DNA of 64,000 bases, taken from NCBI GenBank assembly GCA_963781195.1, contig CAWAEZ010000008.1, positions 806,001 to 870,000 of the forward strand, in the 5' to 3' direction. This document shows positions 6,977 through 16,696 of the stretch, piece by piece. The stretch's first letter is position 1. The number at the start of each line of letters is the position of its first letter. Both the position numbers and the translations under genes were made by a program. The DNA comes from JAJPKK01 sp963781195 (GTDB lineage Bacteria; Pseudomonadota; Alphaproteobacteria; Rhizobiales; Xanthobacteraceae). The notes beneath the pieces are model-generated. The model did no database searches. It saw nothing but the letters and a program-made list of their open reading frames with translations, and had not been told where the DNA came from.

Positions 6977-7786
6977 ATGCAACTCGCCCACGCCGGCCGC
7001 GCGCTGACCGCCGTCACGATGCGCGAAATCACCAAGTTCACCCAGCAACGCGGCCGCCTGCTGTCGGCGCTGGTGCGGCCGCTGATGTGGCTCGCGGTGT
7101 TCGCGGCGGGCTTCTACAACGTGTTCGGCGTCTCGATCATCCCGCCCTACAAGACCTACATCACCTATCAGGTCTATATCGTGCCGGGATTGCTCGGCAT
7201 CATCCTGCTGTTCCACGGCATGCAGTCCTCGCTCTCGATGGTCTACGACCGGGAGATGGGCGTGATGCGGCTGCTGCTCACGGCGCCGCTGCCGCGCTGG
7301 GTGCTGCTGGTGTGCAAGCTCCTGGCGGGGACGGTGCTCTCGGTCCTCACCTGCTACGTCTTTCTCGCCATCTGCATCCTGTTCGACGTGACGTTCGAGC
7401 CGATGGGCTGGCTCACCGTGCTGCCGGCGCTGATCATCTCCGGCATGATGCTCGGCTCGCTGTGGCTGTTACTTTCGGTGCACATCAAGCAGCTCGAGAA
7501 CTTCGCGGGGGCGATGAACTTCGTCATGTTCCCGATGTTCTTCTTCTCCTCGGCGCTCTATCCGCTGTGGAAGCTGCGCGAGGGCGGCTCCGAGGTGCTT
7601 TATTACATCGCGCTCGCCAATCCGTTCACCCATGCCGTGGAGCTCATCCGCTACGCGCTCTATGGCGAGTTCGAGCCGGTGGCCGCCGCCGTCGTGGTGG
7701 TATCGACGATCATCTTCTTCGCGCTTGCAGTGCTGGGCTACAATCCGCAGCGCGGCATGATCCGCCGCGCCCCGCAGCCGGCGTGA
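6977..7786 (+). CDS. ABC-2 type permease of the PQQ-dependent alcohol dehydrogenase system
   Basis: A 269-residue integral membrane protein with six predicted helices. Landmarks are the amphipathic N-terminus (TAVTMREITKFTQQRG), the coupling segment MVYDREMGVMRLLLTAPLPR typical of ABC-2 permeases, and the C-terminal FFFSSALYPLWKL motif followed by a NPFTHAVELIRYALYG helix. It completes the ATPase (3469-4371), propeller and binding-protein set. ABC-2 permeases usually export, so the presence of a binding protein makes direction uncertain. Translation starts right after the last of four 17-bp repeats, and no strong ribosome-binding site is visible there. Confidence 0.9.
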   Translation: MQLAHAGRALTAVTMREITKFTQQRGRLLSALVRPLMWLAVFAAGFYNVFGVSIIPPYKTYITYQVYIVPGLLGIILLFHGMQSSLSMVYDREMGVMRLLLTAPLPRWVLLVCKLLAGTVLSVLTCYVFLAICILFDVTFEPMGWLTVLPALIISGMMLGSLWLLLSVHIKQLENFAGAMNFVMFPMFFFSSALYPLWKLREGGSEVLYYIALANPFTHAVELIRYALYGEFEPVAAAVVVVSTIIFFALAVLGYNPQRGMIRRAPQPA

Positions 7787-7834
7787 GCCGGACGTAGTCG
7801 TCCGGTTTTGACGCCCATCCTCGATGCCGGAAAC

Positions 7835-8569
7835 CTACACCGCGGTCTTGCCAAGCCGGCGGGCGATATCGGCGCGGATCGCGGCGCGCTCATCGGCCGA
7901 GTGGAGCCCGCGCGGGCGCGCGATGGGCAGTTCGGCGGCGACGTGGGTGGGGCTCGGCGACAGCAGGAACAGGCGGTCGGCGAGGCCGATCGCCTCGTCG
8001 AGATTGTGGGTGACGAGGAGCGTGGTGACGCGCCGGCCCGTCACCAGGGCGGCGAGCTCGTCGCGCAGACGTTCGGCCAGCGCGTCGTCGAGCGAAACGA
8101 ACGGCTCGTCGAGGACGAGGAGATCCGGCTTCACCGCGAACGCGCGGGCGAGCGCCACCCGGCGCGCCTGGCCGAGCGACAATTCGCCGGGGAAGTGGTT
8201 GCGATGCTTGGCGAGGCCGAGCGCGGCGAACAACACGTCGAGGTCGCCATCGGTCGCTTCCGGCGCCCCGAGCCGGACATTCTGCTCGACGGTGCGCCAG
8301 GGTAATAGGCGCGGTTCCTGGAACACCATGCCGAGCCGGCCGTGCTCGGGAAGGCTGACGGTCCCCTCATAATCGCGGTCGAGCCCGGTGATGATGCGCA
8401 GCAGCGTGGTCTTGCCGCATCCGGACGGTCCCACCAGCGCGGCCACGGCGCCGACGGGCAGCGCGAATTTCAGCCCGCGCAGGACGTCAAGCCGCCCTCC
8501 CGACGCCGACCGGTAGGATTTGCTTTCGATCCGGACATCAAGCTGGGCGGGGCCGCCAGCGTGCGACAT
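7835..8569 (-). CDS. ABC transporter ATP-binding protein, nitrate/sulfonate/taurine type
   Basis: A 244-residue ATPase starting at MSHAGGPAQ; a longer in-frame upstream stretch overlaps the permease and is not protein-like. Walker A is LVGPSGCGKTTLL, the Q-loop is in GMVFQEPRLLPW, the signature is LSLGQARRVALARAF (LSLGQ in place of LSGGQ), Walker B is DLLVLDEPFVSLD, and the switch His is in LLVTHNLDEAI. Family resemblance is to SsuB/TauB/NrtD importers. It overlaps the permease gene by 32 bp and is last in a permease and binding-protein operon. The operon converges with the PQQ-system permease, 48 bp away. Confidence 0.9.
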   Translation of the reverse strand: MSHAGGPAQLDVRIESKSYRSASGGRLDVLRGLKFALPVGAVAALVGPSGCGKTTLLRIITGLDRDYEGTVSLPEHGRLGMVFQEPRLLPWRTVEQNVRLGAPEATDGDLDVLFAALGLAKHRNHFPGELSLGQARRVALARAFAVKPDLLVLDEPFVSLDDALAERLRDELAALVTGRRVTTLLVTHNLDEAIGLADRLFLLSPSPTHVAAELPIARPRGLHSADERAAIRADIARRLGKTAV

Positions 8570-9284
8570 GTCGTTCAATCGGCTGTACCAGGAAAGTTTC
8601 GATCGCCAGCATGACGAGGACGAAGACGATAGCATAGGCGAGGATGCGGGTGACGTCGAACAGCTGGAACGCCGTCCCGATCTCGAAGCCGACGCCGTTG
8701 GGCCGCCCGAGGAGCTCGACGATCAGCACGATCTTCCACACCAGCGACAGCCCCGACCGCGCCGCGGCGGCGAGATAGGGGGCGAGCTGGGGAATGAGGA
8801 CGTGACGCAGCCTCACCCACCTCCCCATGCGGAACACCTCCGCCATCTCGTCCAGCTGGCGGTCGAGGGCGCGGGCGCCCTCGCGCACCGTCACCGTGGC
8901 GTTGGGGAGCTTGTTGAGCACCACCGCCGCAATCCCCGCGGTTTCGGTGAGGCCCGCCCACACATAGGCGAGCACGATGATGACGAGGGCCGGCAGGTTG
9001 AGCAGCACCACCAGCCAGGGGTCCGCCAGCCGGTCGGTGAGGCGCGAGCGGCCCATCACCACGCCCAGCATGGTGCCGAGCAGCATGGCGATGGTGAAGG
9101 AAACGGCGACCCGCGCCAGCGTGACGCCGACCTCGAATCCGAGATCGCCCGACGTCGCCTCGTTCCAGATGGCGAGCGCCACCGCTTGTGGCCCCGGCAG
9201 CATGCGCGGGCCGGCGAACTCCGCCCCCACGAACCACGCCGCCAGCAAGACACCCAGCGAGACCAGTCGCGGAACGAAGCTCAA
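8538..9284 (-). CDS. ABC transporter permease, nitrate/sulfonate/taurine type
   Basis: A 248-residue membrane protein. The start is probably TTG 9284, which overlaps the TGA stop of the binding-protein gene (TTGA) and has GGGGAAGG upstream; no ATG or GTG fits. Residues 1-30 hold the first helix (VSLGVLLAAWFVG), and a BPD_transp_1 core follows with five more helices. The EAA-loop region is EMAEVFRMGRWVRLRHVLIPQLAPYL. The closing stretch is LLGRPNGVGFEIGTAFQLFDV, typical of SsuC/TauC. The organisation (binding protein, permease, ATPase with overlaps) is that of an importer. Confidence 0.88.
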   Translation of the reverse strand: MSFVPRLVSLGVLLAAWFVGAEFAGPRMLPGPQAVALAIWNEATSGDLGFEVGVTLARVAVSFTIAMLLGTMLGVVMGRSRLTDRLADPWLVVLLNLPALVIIVLAYVWAGLTETAGIAAVVLNKLPNATVTVREGARALDRQLDEMAEVFRMGRWVRLRHVLIPQLAPYLAAAARSGLSLVWKIVLIVELLGRPNGVGFEIGTAFQLFDVTRILAYAIVFVLVMLAIETFLVQPIERHVARWRPRPA

Positions 9285-10321
9285 TCGGCCTTCCCCGGAT
9301 CGTAGAAAGTACCCTTGTCCATCTCGCGGGCGGCGCCGACGAGCTGGGTACCGCCGACCTCGGCGATCACGGCGTAAAGCGCGCGGGAGTCGCTCTCCTC
9401 GTCGGCCAACTTGCGGCGCGGTATGCCTTCGCTGTAGCGCTTGCGGTATATCTCCAGTGCCGCCTTGCCGGAGACGCCGATGCGGGGGGCGAGCCGCTGC
9501 CACTCGTCCGCCGAGGTGGCGAGGATGTTCTTGGCCTGGGCGGTGGTCTCGAAGAAGCGCTTGACCGCGGACTTGTTCTTGGCCGCCCAGTCGGCGTCGA
9601 AGGCATAGCCGAGCAACGCCACCGGGCCGCGGGCGCCGAGCTGCTTTTCGACGGTTTCCATGTCGATCGCGCGCTTGAAGCCCCTGCCTTCGAGATCGGC
9701 GCAGAAGTTCCAGAATGTCAGCGTCGCCTCGTTCTCGCCCTGCACGGCCTTCTCTGACAACAAGGGCGGGGCGCCGAATACGACCTTGGCCTGGTTCTTG
9801 ATGTCGAAATTGCCGCGCCGCGCCAGCGCCTGCAGCATCAGCCAGCTCTTGTCGAGCGGGCCGCCGGCGATGGCGAGCTTTTTGCCCTTGAGGTCGGCGA
9901 CCTCGGCGATCTCCGACGTCACCGGCGCCATCACCGCGCCGAGCGTCGAGGAATAAGGGTAATAGACGAGATTGGCGCCGAGCGCGCGCTCGCGCGACAC
10001 CCACAGCCAGTCGGAGACGATCATGTCCGCCGATCCGCTGGCGAGCGCGATCCGGCCGGCCTCGGTCGAGGCGAGCTCCACCACCTGGATGTCGAGATCG
10101 GCCGCCTTGTCGAGGCCGTGGGCGCGAATGACGTCGAGCTCCCAGGCGAGGGTCCCGGTCTTCTGTGCGACGATGCGAATGCGGTCCGCGGCGGACGCCG
10201 AGGTCGCGATGCAGAGGCCGATGGCGACCGCGCCAAGAAGTCCCGTGTACAGGCTCGCGCGGAGCTCCTCCCACGCCGTGCGCCTCGATCGTCGCGCCCA
10301 GGCGTCTGCACCCCGCACCAT
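9281..10321 (-). CDS. ABC transporter substrate-binding protein, NMT1/TauA-like
   Basis: A 346-residue periplasmic protein. ATG 10321 has GGAGGAAA seven bases upstream, so the far longer in-frame reading upstream is rejected. An arginine-rich n-region (ARRSRR) and the hydrophobic core YTGLLGAVAIGLCIATSASA form the export signal. The mature protein starts DRIRIVAQKTGTLAWELDVI and has the two-lobed fold of nitrate/sulfonate/taurine binding proteins, including SGSADMIVSDWLWVSRER and DLKGKKLAIAGGPLDKSW. Substrate cannot be read from sequence. Position next to the PQQ alcohol system hints at a nutrient or product of that pathway, but this is inference. Confidence 0.85.
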   Translation of the reverse strand: MVRGADAWARRSRRTAWEELRASLYTGLLGAVAIGLCIATSASAADRIRIVAQKTGTLAWELDVIRAHGLDKAADLDIQVVELASTEAGRIALASGSADMIVSDWLWVSRERALGANLVYYPYSSTLGAVMAPVTSEIAEVADLKGKKLAIAGGPLDKSWLMLQALARRGNFDIKNQAKVVFGAPPLLSEKAVQGENEATLTFWNFCADLEGRGFKRAIDMETVEKQLGARGPVALLGYAFDADWAAKNKSAVKRFFETTAQAKNILATSADEWQRLAPRIGVSGKAALEIYRKRYSEGIPRRKLADEESDSRALYAVIAEVGGTQLVGAAREMDKGTFYDPGKAD

Positions 10322-10492
10322 TGATTTCCTCCGTCTCATTCGCGCGTGCTTAACTTCGGCGTGATAGGCGCTGGGGCACCGTCGCCGAGGCGGCGCAGCA
10401 TACATGCTCGATCCGCCTTGGCTTCCGCAGTTTTTCCTTTTCGCGCTATTGTTTTTTCCTATGGCGCCGGAGCGGGCAACAGGAGACCAGCG

Positions 10493-11611
<1,119 letters not shown>

Positions 11612-11688
11612 AGGGGGCGGATGTGAAGGCGGCAACAGCCCCTTCGCATGGGCACGCGCCGCGGGCTCTGTCGAATTGGTCGTTGCCG

Positions 11689-11707
11689 GGCTTGTCCAGG
11701 ACAAGCC
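11689..11707. terminator. Hairpin between convergent ald and semialdehyde dehydrogenase genes
   Basis: GGCTTGTCC and GGACAAGCC form a perfect 9-bp inverted repeat around one base. It lies midway in the 135-bp gap between two converging genes and resembles dispersed GGGCTTGTCC-type repeats of related genomes. No T-tract follows, so it may be a repeat acting as a terminator. Confidence 0.45.
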
Positions 11708-11746
11708 GAGGACGAGCCCGGGGATGACGCGGGTAGGCTGTGTGGC

Positions 11747-13180
11747 TCACCCGTTCAACTGGGTGATGAACTTGGTGTTGAGATACGCCTCCAGCGCGTC
11801 GGCGCCGCCTTCGCTACCGTAGCCGGAATCCTTGATGCCTCCGAACCGCACCTCGGGCAACGCCAGGCCGTGGTGGTTGATCGACACCATGCCGCTTTCG
11901 ATGGCGTGGCCGATCGCGGCCGCGGTCTTGGCGGAGCGGGTATAGGCGTAGGCGGCGAGGCCGTAGGGCAGGCGGTTGGCTTCGCCGACCACCTCGTCGA
12001 AGCTATCGAACGAATTGACGATCGCGAGCGGCCCGAACGGCTCCTCGTTCATGATCCGCGCTTCCTGCGGCACATCGGTCAGCACGGTGGGCTCGAAGAA
12101 GTACCCCTTGTTGCCGATCCGCCGGCCGCCGGTCTTCAGCTTGGCGCCCTTGGCGACGGCGTCGGCAACGAATGCTTCGACGGCGTCGAGCCGACGGCTG
12201 TGGGCGAGCGGGCCCATGCGGGTGTCTTCCTTCATGCCGTCGCCGACCTTCAGCGCCTTCGCGGCGGCAACGAACTTATCGACGAACTGCTCGTACACCG
12301 GCGCTTGCACCAGGAAGCGGGTCGGCGAGACGCAGACCTGGCCGGCGTTGCGGAACTTGTTGGCGCTGAGGATCTTGGCGGCGACGTCGACATCGGCATC
12401 GTCGAACACGATCGCCGGGGCATGGCCGCCGAGCTCCATGGTGACGCGCTTCATGTGTTGACCGGCGAGCGCCGCGAGCTGCTTGCCGACCGCGGTCGAG
12501 CCGGTGAACGAGATCTTGCGGATGATCGGGTGCGGAATGAGGTAGGACGAGATCTCCGCCGGCACGCCGAACACGAGGTTGATGACGCCCGCGGGCAGCC
12601 CGGCCTGCACATAGGCGTCGACCAGCGCGGCGCACGAGGCCGGCGTCTCCTCGGGACCCTTCAATATGATCGAGCAGCCCGCGGCGATCGCGCACGAGAC
12701 CTTGCGCACCGCCTGGTTGATCGGGAAATTCCACGGCGTGAAGGCGGCGACCGGACCGACCGGCTCCTTCACCTCGATCTGCCAGACGCCGTCGAGGCGC
12801 GGCGGGATGGTCCGGCCATAGCTGCGGCGGGCTTCCTCGGCGAACCAGTCGATCACGTCGGCGCCGGCCAGCGTCTCGCCTTTGGCCTCGGCGATCGGCT
12901 TGCCTTGCTCCAGTGTCATCAGGGTGGCGATTTCGCCGGCGCGGCCGCGCAGGATGTCGGCGGCCTTGCGCATCAGGCGGTAGCGGTCATAGGGCGACAC
13001 CTTGCGCCAGGTCTCGAAGCCCTTCTGTGCGGCGGCGAGCGCGGCGTCGAGATCGGCCTTCTCGGCATGGGCGACGGTACCGATCGGCTCGGCGGTGGCC
13101 GGATTGAGCACGGCGAGCGTCTTGCCGCTCGCTGCCGGTTTCCAGGCGCCATCGATGTAAAGATTGACGTTCGGGTACAT
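11747..13180 (-). CDS. gabD: NAD(P)-dependent succinate-semialdehyde dehydrogenase family protein
   Basis: A 477-residue aldehyde dehydrogenase. The start MYPNVNLYIDGAW follows GAGGTG; a longer reading to 13288 is not family-like. Motifs in order: TPWNFPINQAVRKV near 145, cofactor site GSTAVGKQLAAL near 225, general-base Glu in MELGGHAPAIVFDDAD near 250, nucleophile Cys in NAGQVCVSPTRF near 282, and EEPFGPLAIV near 380. The family oxidises succinate semialdehyde or related short semialdehydes. Close relatives act on several aldehydes, so the substrate is tentative. It is on the same strand as the deacetylase gene behind it (gap 120 bp) and may share its transcript. Confidence 0.88.
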   Translation of the reverse strand: MYPNVNLYIDGAWKPAASGKTLAVLNPATAEPIGTVAHAEKADLDAALAAAQKGFETWRKVSPYDRYRLMRKAADILRGRAGEIATLMTLEQGKPIAEAKGETLAGADVIDWFAEEARRSYGRTIPPRLDGVWQIEVKEPVGPVAAFTPWNFPINQAVRKVSCAIAAGCSIILKGPEETPASCAALVDAYVQAGLPAGVINLVFGVPAEISSYLIPHPIIRKISFTGSTAVGKQLAALAGQHMKRVTMELGGHAPAIVFDDADVDVAAKILSANKFRNAGQVCVSPTRFLVQAPVYEQFVDKFVAAAKALKVGDGMKEDTRMGPLAHSRRLDAVEAFVADAVAKGAKLKTGGRRIGNKGYFFEPTVLTDVPQEARIMNEEPFGPLAIVNSFDSFDEVVGEANRLPYGLAAYAYTRSAKTAAAIGHAIESGMVSINHHGLALPEVRFGGIKDSGYGSEGGADALEAYLNTKFITQLNG

Positions 13181-13300
13181 GATGCACCTCAAAAAGTGTG
13201 CCGCGCTGCCGAAGCGTCTTAGAGGACGCCCGCCCCGCCAGCAACGTCTATTGTGGCGAGGAAGTCCTGCGGCGGCCGTGCGCGGCAAAGCGGCGACGCC

Positions 13301-14149
13301 TCACGCCCGCAGCAGGCGGCGGGGATCGGCGATGAGCTTGTTGGCGGCGACCCATCCGGCGATCTCGGCATAGCTCGCGACCCAGACGTCGGGGTGCTTC
13401 AAGATGTGCTTGAACACTCTGTCCATCACTGCGGAGATCATCGGACGGCCGCCGAAATGGCAGTGCATGGCGAGCACCATGAAGGCCGGCGCCTCGCGGT
13501 GGTAGAGATAGTCGAACGTGTTGGTGTGGACGTCCCACAGGTCCATCGAGCTCGAGCGCAGCACGCGGTTGTCGGTGAAATCGCTGCCGGGAATGTGCAC
13601 GATCGATCCGCTCGGCGTATCGACCACGCGCGGCAGGTCGCTGTCGCGGGCGTCACCGTGCCACGCGAGCCTCTCTTCGACGAGCAGGCGACGGGTGTGC
13701 TCGGAGAACGCCATCGACGGGCTGATCCAGCCGGCCGGCCGCTGCCCCGTCGTCCTTTCCAGGATGTCGAGCGAGCGCCGGATCGTGTCGTGCTCCTCGT
13801 CCGGCGTCATGTAGGACATCAACTGGTCCTGGTACCACGCGTGCCCGGCGACGTCGTGACCCGACGCGACGATCTGCGCCACGGCGTCGGGATAGAGCTC
13901 GGCGCACCGGCCGTTGACGCCGAAGGTGGCGCGGATCCCGTTTTCGCGAAACAGGTTGATCAGACGGTAGACGCCGACCTTGCCGCCATAGCTGCCCCAG
14001 GCGATCCCGGCATGATCGACGACCCCCGACTTCACAGGGCTCGCCTGCACCGAATAGGGCGGGGCCTTGCCTTCGCTCCAGGTTTCCAGCATGGCGGTGA
14101 CGCTCACGGCGATCCGCTTGCCATTGGGCCACTTGTACTCGCTGCTCAT
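13301..14149 (-). CDS. Polysaccharide deacetylase-family hydrolase (PuuE/allantoinase-like)
   Basis: A 282-residue protein of the NodB-homology fold. The start is ATG 14149, seven bases behind GAGGGAG. Features are RIAVSVTAMLETW at the N-terminus, GGKVGVYRLINLFRENGIRATF, GHDVAGHAWYQDQLM (metal-binding His-rich motif 2), GWISPSMAFSE, and a late MHCHFGGRP. This pattern is that of PuuE-type allantoinases and peptidoglycan/urea-derivative deacetylase relatives that cleave C-N bonds in small molecules, not of chitin deacetylases. Neighbours (semialdehyde dehydrogenase, cyclodeaminase-like protein, M20-like protein) suggest degradation of a nitrogenous compound. Confidence 0.8.
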   Translation of the reverse strand: MSSEYKWPNGKRIAVSVTAMLETWSEGKAPPYSVQASPVKSGVVDHAGIAWGSYGGKVGVYRLINLFRENGIRATFGVNGRCAELYPDAVAQIVASGHDVAGHAWYQDQLMSYMTPDEEHDTIRRSLDILERTTGQRPAGWISPSMAFSEHTRRLLVEERLAWHGDARDSDLPRVVDTPSGSIVHIPGSDFTDNRVLRSSSMDLWDVHTNTFDYLYHREAPAFMVLAMHCHFGGRPMISAVMDRVFKHILKHPDVWVASYAEIAGWVAANKLIADPRRLLRA

Positions 14150-14308
14150 GGGCATCTCCCTCGACGCGTCGATATCCGATGCCCCGCAGGCAGGGTCAAG
14201 CGTGGGCGGCGGCGCTCACGGGTTTGACACCGGGGTCGCACAAACTTACTCATCCGAGGCTCCGGCGGCGCGGCGAGAAGGTTGCCGCGCGTGCGGATGG
14301 GAGCAACG

Positions 14309-15316
14309 ATGACGCACCCCGATATCTTGTTCGTACCCTACCGCGACACGCTTGCGCTGCTCTCGCTCCAGGATGCGATGCGCATCTGCGAGGACACCTA
14401 CCGGATGCATGCGCGGGGTACGGTGGTGTGGTCCAAGCCGCCGAGCTTCAAGCTGGATGTCGCCGAGGACTTTCACAACCACTGGCACGTCAAGGGCGTC
14501 CTGCTCAAGGACGTGCCGGTCACCGGCGTGCGCATGTACAACTATTTCAACGACGGTCAGCGCAACACCGTCGGTTCGCTCGACTGCACCCGCTTCATCG
14601 TGCTGTCGGACCCGCGGACCGGCCATGCGCTCGCGATCGTCGACGAGCACCTCGTCTATCAGGTCCGCAGCACTGCGGCGGCGGTGATTCCGCTCAAATG
14701 GGTCGGGCCGGCCACCCCGCGGGTGCTGGGCCTCGTCGGCATCGGCGCGATGGGCACCAACACCATGCGCTGCCTGCTGACCATGTATGATTTCGCCGAG
14801 ATCCGCGTCACCTCGCGCCGCCGTGAGACCCGCGACGCGTTTGCCGCGAGCTGGAGCGAAAAGCTCGGCATTCCCGTTCATGCCATGGACAGCGTCGAGG
14901 ACGTCGTTCGCGGCGCCGATATTGCGGTCGGCGGCACCACCTCGTCCGACATCATGACGCGCGAGGCCTGGGTGAAGCCGGGTGCGGTGTTCATCTCGCT
15001 GGCGCGGCGGGAGTTCGAGCCGGCCGGCTGGGCGAAGATGGACAAAGTCGTCATCGACAGCTGGGAGATGAATTATCTGATGCCGTTCTTCCGCGAGATG
15101 GTGGATAGCGGCACCTTCGTGCGCGACCAGCTCTACGCCGAGATCCATGAGGTCGTCGCCGGCACCAAGCCCGGCCGCGAGCGCCCGGAGGAGCGCATCC
15201 TCGTGCACACCACGGGGCTGGCGTCGCAGGACATCGCCATCTGCCACTATATCTTCGAACAGGCCAAGGCGCGGGGGCTCGGCATCACGCTGCCTGCGGC
15301 CCGGGACCCGGCGTGA
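14309..15316 (+). CDS. Ornithine cyclodeaminase/mu-crystallin family protein
   Basis: A 335-residue NAD(P)-binding protein. ATG 14309 follows GGGAG; ATG 14297 is possible. The N-terminal half has SLQDAMRICEDTYRMHARG, a substrate-domain feature of the family, and then VYQVRSTAAAVIPLKWVG, where the Arg is conserved. The Rossmann motif is VLGLVGIGAMGTNTMRCLL with basic residues after the second strand (VTSRRRETR). GGTTSSDIMTREAWVKPGAVF matches the family. Members are cyclodeaminases, dehydrogenases of opine- or imine-type compounds, or racemase-like enzymes, so the reaction is not assigned. The M20-like gene begins 11 bp downstream. Confidence 0.85.
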   Translation: MTHPDILFVPYRDTLALLSLQDAMRICEDTYRMHARGTVVWSKPPSFKLDVAEDFHNHWHVKGVLLKDVPVTGVRMYNYFNDGQRNTVGSLDCTRFIVLSDPRTGHALAIVDEHLVYQVRSTAAAVIPLKWVGPATPRVLGLVGIGAMGTNTMRCLLTMYDFAEIRVTSRRRETRDAFAASWSEKLGIPVHAMDSVEDVVRGADIAVGGTTSSDIMTREAWVKPGAVFISLARREFEPAGWAKMDKVVIDSWEMNYLMPFFREMVDSGTFVRDQLYAEIHEVVAGTKPGRERPEERILVHTTGLASQDIAICHYIFEQAKARGLGITLPAARDPA

Positions 15317-15327
15317 GAGGAGCTTCC

Positions 15328-16548
15328 ATGGACGCCGCGGCAAAGCTCGACGAACTTCGTGGCGTCATCACGCCGGAACGCTGCAAGCAGCTTCTGATCG
15401 AGCTGGTGCGCGTGCCGAGTCCGCAGACGGCGTTGATGGAAGCGGAGCCACTGCTTCGCTCCTTTATCGAGACGGCGGTCGAGCCGCGTCTGCGCGCCAT
15501 GGGGTTTGCGGAGATCCGCTACGATCCCATGGGAAACCTGATCTCGACCGTCGGCGCAGGCCGTTCCGGCCGGTCGTTGTTGCTGATCACCAACGCCATG
15601 AACCAGCCGGCGGCGACCATGACCAACGCCTATGCCGGGGACGTCGCCGACGGCGCGAAGTTCGGCCTTCCCGGCGAGGTGGTGCTCGGCAAGGGCGCGA
15701 GCGAGCAGAAGGCCAACATGGCGGCCATGCTGCTCGCCATGGAGGCAGTGCTGGGCAGTGGTGCCGTGCTGTCGGGCCGGCTCATCCACGTGTGCTGCGT
15801 GTCGGGGGAAACCGGAAGCCACGCCGCGATCCGCAGCGTGATCGAAGGCGCGGGGGTGCGCGCCGATCTCGGCTATCTCGGCGGCACGAGCCTGATGACG
15901 ACGCTCGGCAATCGCGGGCGCATCGACGTCTTCATCACCGTGCACGGCGCACCCACCCATTCGAGCCGCCCGGAGGATGGCGCCAATGCCATCACCGGCG
16001 CGATGGAAGTCATCCGGCGGCTCGGGAGCGAGATTACGCTCGACCGCCGGCACCCGGAGCTCGGCCGGCAGACGCTGACCGTCAATCGCATCCGCAGTTA
16101 TCCCGAGAGCACGCACACCATCCAGGCGTCGTGCGAACTCACCATCGATCGAAGGCTGCTTCCCGGCGAGAATCCCGACCAGGCGTTCGCCGAGATTGCG
16201 GCCGTCGCCCGCGGCGTCGAGGCATGGCCGGACCCCGCGAGCGGCAAGGCGTTCAGAGTCGACGTCAAGCTCGGCCCGTTCATGTATCCCTCGCTGGTGA
16301 CGACCGAGTCCGAGGTGGTGCAGGAATTGTTCGCGGCGTCGCGGCTCGCGCTCGGGGTCGAGCCGCAGACGTTCTATTCCCCCGCGGCGTTCGACCAGGG
16401 CTATCTCAATCACGTCGGCATTCCGACCGTGAACTGGGGGCCTGGCGAGTACAAATTCGCCCACACCGATTTCGATCTCGCCGCCGTCGACCGAGTCCGT
16501 GACGCAGCCCTGGTGTTTGCCGCCCTGATCCTGCGCCGGCTCGCATAA
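15328..16548 (+). CDS. M20-family peptidase-like protein lacking most metal ligands
   Basis: A 406-residue protein. ATG 15328 follows GAGAGGAG. The fold signs of M20 hydrolases are present: an N-terminal catalytic-like domain, a lid region with VHGAPTHSSRPEDGANAI (about 205-222), and NWGPGEYKFAHTDFD near the end. The usual metal motifs are changed. HxD is replaced by TNAMNQP (88-94), the bridging Asp in GxGxxDxKG is Glu in GKGASEQKAN (121-130), and the catalytic EE is SGETGS (159-164). The fourth ligand position holds LGGTSLM. It may be an inactive homologue, or use other chemistry. It is cotranscribed with the cyclodeaminase-like gene. Confidence 0.75.
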   Translation: MDAAAKLDELRGVITPERCKQLLIELVRVPSPQTALMEAEPLLRSFIETAVEPRLRAMGFAEIRYDPMGNLISTVGAGRSGRSLLLITNAMNQPAATMTNAYAGDVADGAKFGLPGEVVLGKGASEQKANMAAMLLAMEAVLGSGAVLSGRLIHVCCVSGETGSHAAIRSVIEGAGVRADLGYLGGTSLMTTLGNRGRIDVFITVHGAPTHSSRPEDGANAITGAMEVIRRLGSEITLDRRHPELGRQTLTVNRIRSYPESTHTIQASCELTIDRRLLPGENPDQAFAEIAAVARGVEAWPDPASGKAFRVDVKLGPFMYPSLVTTESEVVQELFAASRLALGVEPQTFYSPAAFDQGYLNHVGIPTVNWGPGEYKFAHTDFDLAAVDRVRDAALVFAALILRRLA

Positions 16549-16696
16549 TGGCGGCTCGACGAGACCGCGACGGTGCTGCTCCGACCGGGCGATCCGGTGG
16601 CCGCCGACCTGGAGAAATCGGATCGCTGGTCAGGCCGCTCGAGGCGGGCCACGACATTGCGTGAGTTACTTCGTTGGAAACGCGAGGGAGGCTGCC

